This document shows, piece after piece, positions 52,726 through 61,870 of a DNA stretch of 64,000 bases. The number at the start of each line of letters is the position of its first letter. The stretch's first letter is position 1. The stretch spans positions 62,001 through 126,000 of the forward strand of contig JAYQSP010000007.1 of the NCBI GenBank assembly GCA_038146925.1, given 5' to 3'. The position numbers and the translations under genes are program-made. The stretch comes from UBA830 sp038146925 (GTDB lineage: Bacteria; Pseudomonadota; Alphaproteobacteria; MPNO01; UBA830). Under the pieces are notes generated by a model that did no database searches, was not told where the DNA came from, and worked only from the letters and a program-made list of their open reading frames with translations.

Positions 52726-53409
52726 ATGCCGTCCAGGGACATCACCTACACGACACGCGACAACGAGACTTTCACGGGCTACATGGCGGAGCCCGACGGC
52801 GACGGCAAGGCGCCGGGAATCCTGCTGATCACGGCGATCTTCGGCATCGACGACGAGATGAAGGAGCTGAGCGACGCCTGGGCGGCGGACGGGTTCATCG
52901 TGTCTGTGCCGGATATTTTCTGGCGTGTCATGCCGGGGCCGACGGCCGACATGGAAAAGGCGTTCGGCCGCTACGAGGCGTTCGATGCCGAGCAGGGATA
53001 CAAGGATGTCGAGGACCTGTTGGGCGACCTGCGGGCGCATCCGCGCTGCAACGGCAGGGTCGGGGTGCTGGGATTCTGCTTCGGCGGGCGTTATGCGCAA
53101 TACGCCGTATCCCGACTCGGCGCCGACGCGGCCGGCGCTTTCCACGGCACGCTGATCGAGAAGGAACTCAACCCGATGCCCCCGTCGGACTGCCCGGTCA
53201 GCTATCATTTTGGAGCAGAAGATCCCGTCGTCCCGATGGACGTGGTCGACCGGATCAAGACGGCTTTTGCGGATCACGCACACGCGCAAATCGTCGCCCA
53301 TGACGGGGCGGGGCATAACTTCTCGATGCCCTACAAGGACGGGTATCACGCCGGTGTGGCGGCGACGTCGCGCCAGGCGGTTCTGGAAACCTTCAACAAA
53401 ATAAAATGA
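52726..53409 (+). CDS. Dienelactone hydrolase family protein
   Basis: A 227-residue alpha/beta hydrolase of the DLH type. The nucleophile is Cys in GFCFGGRYA (about residue 120), as in true dienelactone hydrolases. DPVVPMDVV (Asp) and GAGHNF (His) complete the triad. True enzymes open the lactone ring of dienelactone in chlorocatechol breakdown; many homologues have other esters as substrates. No catechol genes are near. It lies 24 bp after glnE, and its stop overlaps bcp by four bases. Confidence 0.92.
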   Translation: MPSRDITYTTRDNETFTGYMAEPDGDGKAPGILLITAIFGIDDEMKELSDAWAADGFIVSVPDIFWRVMPGPTADMEKAFGRYEAFDAEQGYKDVEDLLGDLRAHPRCNGRVGVLGFCFGGRYAQYAVSRLGADAAGAFHGTLIEKELNPMPPSDCPVSYHFGAEDPVVPMDVVDRIKTAFADHAHAQIVAHDGAGHNFSMPYKDGYHAGVAATSRQAVLETFNKIK

Positions 53410-53873
53410 CCATGCTGAATACAGGAGACAAGGCGCCGGCGTTCACCGGTGTTACGGACGGCGACGGCAAGATTTCCCTGAAGGACCTCAAGGGCAGGAA
53501 AGTCGTTCTCTATTTCTACCCGAAAGACATGACCCCCGGCTGCACGACCGAGGCGCAAGGGTTCCGCGACGCGATCGGGGACTTCGAAAAAACGAATGCC
53601 GTCGTCATCGGCGTGTCGAAGGACAGCGTCAAGCGTCACGACAATTTCAAGGCGAAGCACGATCTGCCCTTTACGCTGATCAGCGACGAGGACGGAAAAA
53701 TCTGCGAGGCCTACGGCGTCTGGCAGATGAAAAAGAACTACGGCCGCGAATACATGGGCATCGTCCGGTCTACTTTCCTGATCGACGAGAAAGGCAAGAT
53801 CGCCGAAATCTGGTCGAATCTGCGCGTCAAGGGCCACGTCGACAAAGTGCTGGAAGCCGCGCAATCGCTGTGA
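53406..53873 (+). CDS. bcp: Thiol peroxidase, BCP/PrxQ type
   Basis: A 155-residue peroxiredoxin that reduces hydrogen and organic peroxides. The peroxidatic Cys is in DMTPGCTTEAQGFRD; the usual PrxQ resolving Cys five residues later is Thr/Ala here, so it is probably a one-Cys form or resolves elsewhere (another Cys is in DGKICEAYGV). The Arg in GIVRSTFLIDEKG is conserved. The start overlaps the dienelactone hydrolase stop (ATGA). Confidence 0.95.
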   Translation: MTMLNTGDKAPAFTGVTDGDGKISLKDLKGRKVVLYFYPKDMTPGCTTEAQGFRDAIGDFEKTNAVVIGVSKDSVKRHDNFKAKHDLPFTLISDEDGKICEAYGVWQMKKNYGREYMGIVRSTFLIDEKGKIAEIWSNLRVKGHVDKVLEAAQSL

Positions 53874-53883
53874 CGGCGCAGCC

Positions 53884-54669
53884 GTGACCCAGACCCTGTC
53901 GGACCGTGTCGTCGGCGTACTCGGCACCGGAGATGCGTCGGCCAAGGCGGCGGCGGCGCGCGCCGTCGCCGCCGACTGGCGGTCCGGGATCATTCCCGAG
54001 ATCGGACGCGCCCTGCCGCGCGACCGGCCGAAGCGGCCCATGAAGCCGGATTTGCTGATGCCGCGCGACATGCCGCGGCGTGGCAAGGCCCAGACCGAAG
54101 CGGGTCGTATCGCCCTGCTGCACGCCATTGCTCATATCGAGCTCAATGCCGTCGATCTCGCCGCCGATATTCTGGTGCGGTTCCCCGACGCCGGCGCGCC
54201 GCTCGACTTTTATAATGACTGGCTCGGCGTGCTGGATGACGAGGCGAAGCATTTCCTGATGCTGTCGGACCGTCTGGCGGCGATGGGGGCGTCCTACGGG
54301 GATCTGCCCGCCCATGACGGTCTCTGGCAGGCGGCGCAGGACACGGCGGACGATCTGCTGGCGCGCCTTGCCGTGGTGCCGCTGGTGCTGGAGGCGCGCG
54401 GGTTGGATGTCACGCCCCGGATGATCGCCAGCCTGGAGAAGGCGGGCGACGCGGACTCGGTAGCGGTGCTGAACGTCATCTACCGCGAAGAGATCGGACA
54501 CGTCGCGGTAGGCCGCAAATGGTTCGAACATTTCTGCGGCGATATGCCGGAGCAAACGTGGCGTCGCCTGGTGAAGCAGTATTTCCGCGGGGCGGTAAAG
54601 CCGCCGTTCAACGACGATGCACGCGCCGAGGCCGGATTCGGCGCGGGGTACTACGGAAACGTTTCCTAA
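53884..54669 (+). CDS. DUF455 ferritin-like domain protein
   Basis: A 261-residue protein of the DUF455 family. The GTG at 53884 lies 10 bp after bcp. AHIELNAVDLAADI (about 80-93), LGVLDDEAKHFLML and IYREEIGHVAVG provide Glu and His residues arranged as in a di-iron four-helix bundle. The family has no established reaction; some related ferritin-like proteins hydroxylate tRNA. It ends convergent with a hydrolase gene, overlapping by four bases. Confidence 0.9.
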   Translation: MTQTLSDRVVGVLGTGDASAKAAAARAVAADWRSGIIPEIGRALPRDRPKRPMKPDLLMPRDMPRRGKAQTEAGRIALLHAIAHIELNAVDLAADILVRFPDAGAPLDFYNDWLGVLDDEAKHFLMLSDRLAAMGASYGDLPAHDGLWQAAQDTADDLLARLAVVPLVLEARGLDVTPRMIASLEKAGDADSVAVLNVIYREEIGHVAVGRKWFEHFCGDMPEQTWRRLVKQYFRGAVKPPFNDDARAEAGFGAGYYGNVS

Positions 54670-55376
54670 GCCAGTTCCAGCAAAATCTCCGCCAGAAGCT
54701 CCGGCGTGTCGATCATCACGTCGTGGCCGGATGCGACCGTGCGTACATCCCAGTCTGGTCTTTCGCTCAACGGCGTGGCGAACCGGTCGAAGCTGCTGTT
54801 GGGGTGATGTTCGGCCAGCAGATAGATCTTTTTCGGCACCGATGTCCAGGCGCCGGTCAGATGCGCCGGCTGCGAGAAGGTCTTGATCGGCTGCGGCACG
54901 CAGCGGCGCGTGACCCACTCGGCGTCCTCCGCATCCATCACGCCGAAATAGTCCGGCGGCATCGGGTCGATTTTCCAGCCGTCGCCTGTGGTGGCGACCT
55001 GTTCGCGAATGTGTTGCGCCCGTTCCGGCGGCCAGCCGTCCATGAGCGATTGCCCGTCCCGCGACACGAAGGCATCGAGCCAGATTGCCGCCCGGAATTT
55101 CGCGACCTGGCGGTCCAGCACCGGCGTGATGACCTGCCCGCCGTAGGAATGTCCGCACAGGATCACGTTGTCCAGTTCCTCGGCCTCGACCACGCCGAGC
55201 ACGTCGTTGATATGGCATTCCAGATCGACTTCCGGGGTCGCCAGATGGGCGCGTTCGCCAAGGCCGGTCAGCGTCGGCGTGTGGACCGTGTGCCCCGCAT
55301 CGCGCAGCAGTCTCGATACGCGCGCCCAACACCAGCCGCCGTGCCACGCGCCATGTACCAGCAGATATGTCGCCAT
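54666..55376 (-). CDS. Alpha/beta hydrolase, salicylate-esterase-like
   Basis: A 236-residue hydrolase starting at ATG 55376. The opening MATYLLVHGAWHGGWCWARV and the nucleophile elbow GHSYGG (Ser near residue 80) match the plant-type methyl-esterase/hydroxynitrile-lyase-like branch seen in many bacteria. ASGHDVMI carries the catalytic His near the C-terminus. The substrate is unknown. It is divergent from the amidohydrolase gene across 169 bp and overlaps the DUF455 gene by four bases at the 3' ends. Confidence 0.88.
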   Translation of the reverse strand: MATYLLVHGAWHGGWCWARVSRLLRDAGHTVHTPTLTGLGERAHLATPEVDLECHINDVLGVVEAEELDNVILCGHSYGGQVITPVLDRQVAKFRAAIWLDAFVSRDGQSLMDGWPPERAQHIREQVATTGDGWKIDPMPPDYFGVMDAEDAEWVTRRCVPQPIKTFSQPAHLTGAWTSVPKKIYLLAEHHPNSSFDRFATPLSERPDWDVRTVASGHDVMIDTPELLAEILLELA

Positions 55377-55545
55377 GTCCGCTTTCCTTCTCTGTTGAGA
55401 GATAATCATGCGGCAGATCGCCCCCCCTCGGCAAATCGGCTCCGTGACAACCGTTCGCTTGCTAACGATAAAGATTGACGGACTTCCGGCCGGTTCGTAG
55501 CGTATTGGCAATAAACGGGAGAACACCCTGAGGTAGGGAACGACA

Positions 55546-56697
55546 ATGCCTTATATCGATGCCGATTCGCATGTCTACGAAGTCGAGGAAACCTGGGACT
55601 ATCTGCCGAAGAAATACCGACACCGGAGACCGGTAGCTGTCACCATACTGCCCAAGGATGCGCCCTATATGGGGGTCGATAATTCGTTCTGGCTGGTCGA
55701 CGGCAAGGCCATGCAATGGACGTGGGGGCCGGGCACCATCCAGATCGGTTGTCCGATGACGTCGGTCCATGCCGGGATGAAGGATTTTTCCGTCGGCAAC
55801 CAGTCGCTGATGGATGTGCCCGCCCGACTGGCTGATATGGACAGGGCAGGTGTGGATGTTCAGGTCATCTATGCGAAACTGCTGTTCGCGCCGATGACCG
55901 ACGATGACGATTTTCAGGCGGCGCTGGAAATCAGTTACAACAAATGGATCGCCGAGCGCTGTTCGGAAGCCCCGGATCGTTTGAAGTGGGCGGCGTCGCT
56001 GCCGCTGCGCAGCCCCAAGGCGGCGGAAAAGGAAATTTTCCGTGTCAAGGATGCCGGCGCTGTCAGCCTGATGTGCTACGGCTCCGTCGGCGATACCATG
56101 CTGCACGACAAGAAGTACGACCGTGTCTGGGCGGCGGCGGCGGAATGCAATCTGCCCATTGCCGTCCATGTCGGCTGGCCCGGCCCGATGCGTCAGATGT
56201 GCGACGAGCACTCGTCGTCGCTGAACGTATCGTTCACCCTGCCGCTGCTCGCCGGGTTCTATTCGTTCGTGGGCGGGGGCATTCTGGATAAAAACCCGAA
56301 ACTGCGCGCCGTTTTCCTCGAAGGCGGGGCGGGGTGGATTCCCTGGTATCTCGAACGCATGGATCATTACTATCCGGTCGCCGAATTCTTCCGGGAATCC
56401 TTCGGGTTCGAGCCTATCACGTCGAAAAACCCTGAAAGCTACAAGGACCGGGTCTACACCACCTGCGAGGCGGGCGAACGCCTGCTGCCGCAGGTGATCG
56501 ACTATCTGGGCGAGGACAACATCATGGTGTCGGAAGACATGCCGCATCTCGAGGCGCGGGAAGGCTCCGGCGACGATCTAGGCGCCCGTCGCGACATCAC
56601 CAAGCGCCAGCGGGAGAAAATCCTGTTTCACAACCCGTCGAAATTCTACGGTATCAAGGTGAAGGCCAAGAAGAAGCCCGGGCGCCGGGCGGCCTGA
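55546..56697 (+). CDS. Amidohydrolase family metal-dependent hydrolase
   Basis: A 383-residue amidohydrolase-2 protein. The N-terminal metal motif is in MPYIDADSHVYE, AVHVGWPG holds a later His, and SEDMPHLEA the terminal Asp/His region. The family includes decarboxylases (such as gamma-resorcylate decarboxylase and ACMSD) and hydrolases, so the reaction may be a decarboxylation of an aromatic acid. The SDR gene starts 1 bp after its stop, making a two-gene unit. The ribosome-binding site is GAGG/GGAG-like just upstream. Confidence 0.87.
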   Translation: MPYIDADSHVYEVEETWDYLPKKYRHRRPVAVTILPKDAPYMGVDNSFWLVDGKAMQWTWGPGTIQIGCPMTSVHAGMKDFSVGNQSLMDVPARLADMDRAGVDVQVIYAKLLFAPMTDDDDFQAALEISYNKWIAERCSEAPDRLKWAASLPLRSPKAAEKEIFRVKDAGAVSLMCYGSVGDTMLHDKKYDRVWAAAAECNLPIAVHVGWPGPMRQMCDEHSSSLNVSFTLPLLAGFYSFVGGGILDKNPKLRAVFLEGGAGWIPWYLERMDHYYPVAEFFRESFGFEPITSKNPESYKDRVYTTCEAGERLLPQVIDYLGEDNIMVSEDMPHLEAREGSGDDLGARRDITKRQREKILFHNPSKFYGIKVKAKKKPGRRAA

Positions 56698-56698
56698 T

Positions 56699-57475
56699 AT
56701 GACAGAGTCTCCCGGCAATCATCCGACAAGCGGCGTGGCCTTCATTACCGGCGCGGGCGGCGGTATCGGCGGCGCCACGGCCGAACGGCTTGCCGAGAAC
56801 GGCGTGCATGTCGCTGTGGCGGATCTGGATGCTGGACTAGCGGAAGCGGTTGCGGACCGGATCGTGTCAGCCGGCGGTACGGCGCAAGCGCTGACCCTCG
56901 ATGTCACCGATTCCGGGCAGGTCGCGGCGTCCGTTACGGCGGCCGAGGCCGCGCTCGGGCCGATCGATTACCTGGTCAACACGGCGGGCATCTTCCAGTG
57001 GGCGAACGCGGAGGATATTTCGGACGCTGATTTCGAGAGCATGTTCCGGGTGCATGTCTTCGGCATGCATGCAGTCACCCGGGCGGTTCTGACCGGCATG
57101 CAGGCCCGCAAGGCCGGTGCGATCGTCAATGTCACGTCGATACACGCCATTCGCGGCCAGTCGCTAACCGCCCATTACTCGGCGGCCAAAGGCGCGATTC
57201 TCGCCTACACGAAATCCCTGGCGCGGGAAAAATCGCCGCTCGGCATCCGCGTCAACGCAGTGGCGCCGGGTCCCATCGACACGCCCCTGTGGCGCGGCGA
57301 ACTCGCCGAGGACGAGATCGCCGAAAAGATGGCCCAGCGATCCACCGTCATTCCCATGGACCGGCTAGGCACCGCCGACGAGGTCGCGGCCGGCATAGTC
57401 TTCCTGCTGTCGCCGGGGGCGAGCTATCTCACCGGCCACATCATGACCATCGACGGCGGCGAGGTGATGAACTAG
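56699..57475 (+). CDS. SDR family oxidoreductase
   Basis: A 258-residue classical SDR. TGAGGGIG is at about 18-25, DLD after the second strand (about 41-43) suggests NAD(H), and NTAG is conserved. The catalytic Ser and YSAAK (about 161-165) are intact. It ends in TIDGGEVMN. It begins one base after the amidohydrolase gene, so it probably acts on the same compound class. It is unlike the SDR at 4800-5564 in detail. Confidence 0.92.
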   Translation: MTESPGNHPTSGVAFITGAGGGIGGATAERLAENGVHVAVADLDAGLAEAVADRIVSAGGTAQALTLDVTDSGQVAASVTAAEAALGPIDYLVNTAGIFQWANAEDISDADFESMFRVHVFGMHAVTRAVLTGMQARKAGAIVNVTSIHAIRGQSLTAHYSAAKGAILAYTKSLAREKSPLGIRVNAVAPGPIDTPLWRGELAEDEIAEKMAQRSTVIPMDRLGTADEVAAGIVFLLSPGASYLTGHIMTIDGGEVMN

Positions 57476-57535
57476 GGAACCGGAGCCGGTTTCTCGGAAA
57501 GTGACGAGTCGTCTCCGCCATGATACCTCCAGGTC

Positions 57536-58312
57536 ATGCTTGAACTCGCCTGCAACGAATACGGTGCAGACGGCCCGCCGCTGATCGTGATGCACGGGCT
57601 GTTCGGTTCCGCCCGCAACTGGGCCGGGATCGCCCGGACGCTTGCCGAAACCCATCGCGTCTACGCGCTCGATCTCCGCAATCACGGCGCCTCGCCGCGC
57701 GCGTCGTCGATGACCTACGGGGAAATGGCGGAGGACGTGGCCGGGTTCATTGACGGCGCGGGACTGAAAGATCCTGTCGTCCTCGGGCATTCCATGGGCG
57801 GCAAGGTCGCGATGCGTCTCGCGCTCGATCAGCCCGGCCTGCTGAAAGGGCTCATCGTCGTCGATATCGCGCCGGTGACCTATGGCCACGACATGCTGGA
57901 CTACATCGCGGCCATGCAGATGCTCGATCTGTCGGGCGATCACCGGAGGGCGGAACTGGAGGAGGAACTGCGTGAAGAGGTCGACGATCCCGGGATCACC
58001 GCGTTTCTGATGACCAATCTGGAACGCGCCAACGGCGGATTCCAGTGGCGCATCAACCTGCAGGCGATCGCTGCCGGGATGAGCGGTATCTCCGCCTTTC
58101 CGGTGCCCGACGGCGCGACGTATGAGGGACCGACGGCCTTCATCGCCGGAGAGCATTCCGCCTACATCCGGGACGACCACCGCGCCCGTATCCTGGAACT
58201 GTTTCCCAAGGCGCGGACGGTGACAATCAAGGACGCGTCGCACTGGGTGCATGCGGACCAGCCCGGGGCGTTCCTGAAAACGGTGAGCGCGTTTCTGGGG
58301 GCGGTGGGTTAG
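57536..58312 (+). CDS. Alpha/beta fold hydrolase (YbfF-like)
   Basis: A 258-residue hydrolase. LIVMHGLFGSARNW is the oxyanion region, LDLRNHGASP is typical of the YbfF/ABHD11 group, and the nucleophile elbow is GHSMGGKVAM (Ser near residue 87). DASHWVHADQP holds the catalytic His. YbfF acts on acyl-CoA and simple esters in vitro; the natural substrate is unknown. It lies 60 bp after the SDR gene. The following region drops sharply in GC. Confidence 0.91.
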   Translation: MLELACNEYGADGPPLIVMHGLFGSARNWAGIARTLAETHRVYALDLRNHGASPRASSMTYGEMAEDVAGFIDGAGLKDPVVLGHSMGGKVAMRLALDQPGLLKGLIVVDIAPVTYGHDMLDYIAAMQMLDLSGDHRRAELEEELREEVDDPGITAFLMTNLERANGGFQWRINLQAIAAGMSGISAFPVPDGATYEGPTAFIAGEHSAYIRDDHRARILELFPKARTVTIKDASHWVHADQPGAFLKTVSAFLGAVG

Positions 58313-58350
58313 TCTTTAATAATCGGAGCCAAATTTGGCGGCCGAGGGGC

Positions 58351-59006
58351 TTATTCTGAGGTGTCTAGCTTGCTCAGAAATGCACGACTGATCTTTATCG
58401 TATTGGCAAAGTCGGTAGGTAGAGTTGGAAAGATCAGCATCGGTTGTTGATGTGGATGATGTGTAAATACCGGTACGAATTTGCCGACCTGATCTATAGC
58501 GTCCATCAACTCTTTCGCTTGGTCAAATTCCTGATTCGCCGCCGCGTTCCAATAGTCATTGAAAAGTTCTTGGTACCTCTTGCCTTCTTCTGGGTTTAAG
58601 AGCGACGGAGGTATAGTTAACGGAATCCGATGTGCTGCGGGTTCCTTCTTTCGCCTAAATCACTTCCCCAGTTTTCGAAAACACCGATTTCACCATACAA
58701 ATCTATAAGTTGTTCGCACTCTTTCAGTTCTTTGGAAAATACATGTACTGACTGCGGTCTGATGTCATCTTGATCGATTATTCCAAAATCGTTGAGGGCC
58801 GCCCAAGCTAAATTGTCCAATACGCCTCTAATATTGATATAGAGGGAGTTTAATTCCTTCATGAGCAGTTTTGATTCGTCGAGCACCAAAGGCTCCTGTC
58901 GATCAAGAGGAATTAACCGGACGATCTCGTTAAAAGAACTCAAAATCATGAACAAGCGTCTGGATACACCGAACCGAATATAGGTTGCGCCATAATCCGT
59001 GCGCAT
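58351..59006 (-). pseudogene. Frameshifted gene of unknown function in a low-GC islet
   Basis: Two minus-strand open frames belong together. The first (59006 to 58617, 129 residues) ends ERRNPQHIGFR. The second, in the -1 frame, runs from about 58650 to a TAA at 58351 and reads EPAAHRIPLTIPP, then about 90 more residues. An AHRIPL-IPP segment after an arginine-rich region recurs in a family of uncharacterised proteins known to me, so the unbroken protein (about 215 residues) probably read ERRNP-AAHRIPL. One missing base near 58640 would explain it. The window shows one frame break only. Confidence 0.6.
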
Positions 59007-59018
59007 GTTTTCTGACGT

Positions 59019-59183
59019 TCAGACTGCTTGTAAGGCAGTATCTTGGATCGCCTGCCGGACACAAATTATGTGCAGTTCTAATGCCTGATTTTCGAAATAT
59101 TCTTTCGTCTCATCGTTGATTGCTCCTTCTTCAAATAGATAGGGGTACAAACGTCGGTGAGTCTCCAGGTCAAGATCGTCCAT
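59019..59183 (-). CDS. Small ORF, 54 residues, unknown function
   Basis: ATG 59183 to TGA 59019, starting MDDLDLETHRRLYPYLFEEG and ending ALQAV. It is acidic and probably helical, with no membrane segment or motif. The stop is 12 bp before the start of the frameshifted gene on the same strand, and both share the low GC of the islet, so they were likely acquired together. The upstream site is weak (GGGAA, 10 bp away). It is shorter than typical gene-finding cut-offs. Confidence 0.5.
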   Translation of the reverse strand: MDDLDLETHRRLYPYLFEEGAINDETKEYFENQALELHIICVRQAIQDTALQAV

Positions 59184-59213
59184 CTTTGTAATTCCCGTCT
59201 TCCAGGATATTGA

Positions 59214-60662
59214 TCACCCCTCCCGCGGCAGTTTCAACTCGTCCAGTTCCGGCAGGCCGTAGTCGTCCCAGTTGTCGGCGACCTCGCGCATTTTTTCCAG
59301 CGGCGGCAGGGAGACGGCGGGGTAGTCCCACTTCTTGGTCGCGTCGATTACCATTTTGGTGCCGCCGATATCCGCCTGGGTCAGGCCCGGTTCGAACGAG
59401 GACGGGTCCAGTTCGACCGACGCGGTGTCGGGAATCGTCTTGATGTCCTTGTCGGGGCGGACCCGCCACGCCATCACCCAGTCGCGCATGAACGGATCGT
59501 TGATGTCGATATCGTCGTCGCAGATGACGATCCATTTGAAATAGCTCATCCCGAAATGGCCCATGGTGCCGAAGGCGGTCTGGTCGACATGACCGGAATA
59601 CATCTTCTTCATGCTGATCCACAGCGTTGCGGTCCCGCCGCCGGCTTCAAGCGCGTGCACGTCGTGGATGCCCGGCAGGTTAAGGTCCTCCGTCAGGTGC
59701 TTCTTCAGCCCGGCTTCGAGCAGCGCCCGCTTGATCATCGAGGATTCCGACGGCGGGAACTGGCTGATCACCCCCATCACGATCGGGTCTTTCCGGTGTG
59801 TGATGCAGTTGACGCGGAACACCGGACCTTCCCGTCCCCCGGCCATGTAGCCGGTGAATTCCCCGAACGGGCCTTCCGGCTCGGTGTGGTCCATCAGTAC
59901 TTCGCCCTCGATGATGATCTCGGCATGGGCGGGGACTTCCAGATCGACGGTTTTGCACTTCACCATCTCGATGGCCTCGCCGCGAATGCCGCCGGCGACG
60001 GCCAGTTCATCGGCGCCGTAGCGGGCGGGCGCGACCAGGTACTGGATCGGATCGCCGCCGATGAAGATGGCGGCGGGCATGTGTTCGCCGCGCTGCTTGT
60101 ATTTTTCGTGATGGATCGCACCGCCGCGGTCGGGGGCGCCGAACAGGATGCCGGTCGTATTTTTGCTCTTCACCTGGCAGCGGCGGATGCCGATATTGCG
60201 CCGCCCCGTGTCGGGGTCCTTGGTCACCCAGAGTGGCGTCAGATACGGCCCGGCATCTTTCTCCGGCGTCCAGATCGGCACCGGCAGCTTGGTCAGGTCG
60301 ACGTCGTCGCCCTCGATGACGACCTCCTGGCACGGGCCGCTGTCGACAAGAACGGGTTCGATCGGCGCGTTCATGCCGCTGGTGACGCGTTCGTGGATGT
60401 CTTCCAGGTTGGGCTCGCAGCCCAGCGCCGCGGCAATCATCTTGCGCGACGACGCCACCACGCCGCCGACCACGCGGCCGCCTTCAAAGCCCTTGATGTT
60501 GCGGAAACCGATGCCGTAGCGGTTGTCTTCGTCCATGGCGCGGAAGATCATGCGCAGGACGGCGCCGATCTCCCAGTCCTTGTCGACCTCCTTATCGACC
60601 CATTTGAACATGCCCTGCTGTTCCAGCACCTGAAGCCAGGGCCGTAAGGATTCGTACGCCAT
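59214..60662 (-). CDS. UbiD family decarboxylase
   Basis: A 482-residue UbiD-type enzyme requiring prenylated FMN. The start MAYESLRPWLQVLEQQG and RRCQVKSKNTTGILFG (prFMN region), EITIEGEVLMDHTEPEGPFGEFTGY-like segments and ISQFPPSESSMIK are all family features. Members decarboxylate or carboxylate aromatic and alpha,beta-unsaturated acids; UbiD of ubiquinone synthesis is only one branch. No ubiX (flavin prenyltransferase) lies in the window. It starts 50 bp after the sulfotransferase gene. Substrate is unknown; the nearby amidohydrolase-SDR pair could act in the same pathway. Confidence 0.92.
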   Translation of the reverse strand: MAYESLRPWLQVLEQQGMFKWVDKEVDKDWEIGAVLRMIFRAMDEDNRYGIGFRNIKGFEGGRVVGGVVASSRKMIAAALGCEPNLEDIHERVTSGMNAPIEPVLVDSGPCQEVVIEGDDVDLTKLPVPIWTPEKDAGPYLTPLWVTKDPDTGRRNIGIRRCQVKSKNTTGILFGAPDRGGAIHHEKYKQRGEHMPAAIFIGGDPIQYLVAPARYGADELAVAGGIRGEAIEMVKCKTVDLEVPAHAEIIIEGEVLMDHTEPEGPFGEFTGYMAGGREGPVFRVNCITHRKDPIVMGVISQFPPSESSMIKRALLEAGLKKHLTEDLNLPGIHDVHALEAGGGTATLWISMKKMYSGHVDQTAFGTMGHFGMSYFKWIVICDDDIDINDPFMRDWVMAWRVRPDKDIKTIPDTASVELDPSSFEPGLTQADIGGTKMVIDATKKWDYPAVSLPPLEKMREVADNWDDYGLPELDELKLPREG

Positions 60663-60712
60663 ATATCTTTCTCCGCCTGAATTTCGCGGAGTATCGAAAA
60701 AAGGCGGTGCCG

Positions 60713-61870
60713 TTACAAGCCGATGGGCGAGAAATCGACGGAAGGGTAAAAACGGGTCAGGGCGCGGATACGATCCTGTTGTTCTGCGGAGAAAGCCTCC
60801 GCACCGCGTCCGGCCCGGCCTTTATTAAACCGGGTATCGGCCCGATCACCATCGACGCCAGAGATGGTTTCTTTGATACACGCCTCCGAAACGGACTGAC
60901 CGTAATGCGCCGCTATTTTCGATAGCGTTCCCGGTTTGTCGCCGATCATGTCTTTGTATGAAATCCACAGAACGGGAAGCTTTTCCGTGCCGTCGGCTTG
61001 CACCCACGAAGCGTAGAACTGCACATACCAGGGGGCAACGGTTTCGACGATCAGGTCGCGCTTCGTTTCTTCATCCAGCTCCGGCCAGTCGGCGCGATGG
61101 AACGTATTGCGCACGGCACCGTTGTCATAAAAATCGTGCATGCTGATGAGCGCGTCCAACAGGTTACGGATCAGTACGATCGGTCGAATGCCAAACGCCT
61201 GAAGAATGGAAACGTTGGGTGCCGTTGCTCGGCAGTGCTGCTGGATGATCGCATGCTCACGGGCGGAAGCAATAACACGCGGCAGGTGGATCTCCTGTTC
61301 GTTCTGCAGGTAAGCCAAGGTGTACTGGTCGTGCCCATATCCTGTCATCCTCTGCAGGGCTTTGTTCAACCAGGTCGAGCCGCTCTTGGGCATGCAGGCG
61401 ATGAGTATTTTCGTCCCGATGTCCTCCGGTTTTAACCGGGGAGAAAAATCGGCGAGCCCACTTTTCTCATTATCATCTGCTAGATATTCGAACAGGTTGG
61501 TGCGGGTGGAAAAATGATCCGGATCAATCGCCAGAATTTGCCGAGACGTCTCTAACGCCAGACGCCGGTCTCCCGACCTGCTGGCCCTGTCATGTTTGAG
61601 CGACAGCGCATGTAGGAGGCTCGTGACCGCATTTACGTCGTCCGGATCGATTTCCAGCGCTTTTTGAAAACTTGAGATACCGCCGTCGATATCTCCCTTT
61701 AGTGTGAGCGCGGCTCCCAAATGACCCCAGTAGCAGGCCGCGTCGGGTTCAATATCCGTCAAACGACGGAATATCCCGATACCCGCGTCGATCTCACCCG
61801 ATTGGCAATGCGCCATCGCTTGCTGTGCAAGCTGTTCCGTGGTCGGATCCAATGCGAGAGTGGTCGCCAT
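60713..61870 (-). CDS. TPR-containing sulfotransferase
   Basis: A 385-residue protein starting at ATG 61870 (GAGGACATCGAA upstream). The N-terminal 130 residues are TPR repeats (AMAHCQSGEIDAGIGIFRRL, GAALTLKGDIDGGISSFQKAL). The C-terminal sulfotransferase domain has CMPKSGSTWLNKAL (5'-phosphosulfate loop) and IRNLLDALISMHDFY (3'-phosphate loop). It should transfer sulfate from PAPS to a sugar, lipid or protein. PAPS-synthesis genes are not in the window. An alternative ATG at 61894 exists. It is upstream of the UbiD gene. Confidence 0.88.
   Translation of the reverse strand: MATTLALDPTTEQLAQQAMAHCQSGEIDAGIGIFRRLTDIEPDAACYWGHLGAALTLKGDIDGGISSFQKALEIDPDDVNAVTSLLHALSLKHDRASRSGDRRLALETSRQILAIDPDHFSTRTNLFEYLADDNEKSGLADFSPRLKPEDIGTKILIACMPKSGSTWLNKALQRMTGYGHDQYTLAYLQNEQEIHLPRVIASAREHAIIQQHCRATAPNVSILQAFGIRPIVLIRNLLDALISMHDFYDNGAVRNTFHRADWPELDEETKRDLIVETVAPWYVQFYASWVQADGTEKLPVLWISYKDMIGDKPGTLSKIAAHYGQSVSEACIKETISGVDGDRADTRFNKGRAGRGAEAFSAEQQDRIRALTRFYPSVDFSPIGL

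Noticed and set aside
51133..53349. 738-codon open frame on the minus strand
   Set aside because: It runs across the 3' half of glnE and dienelactone hydrolase in antisense; no domain was recognised.
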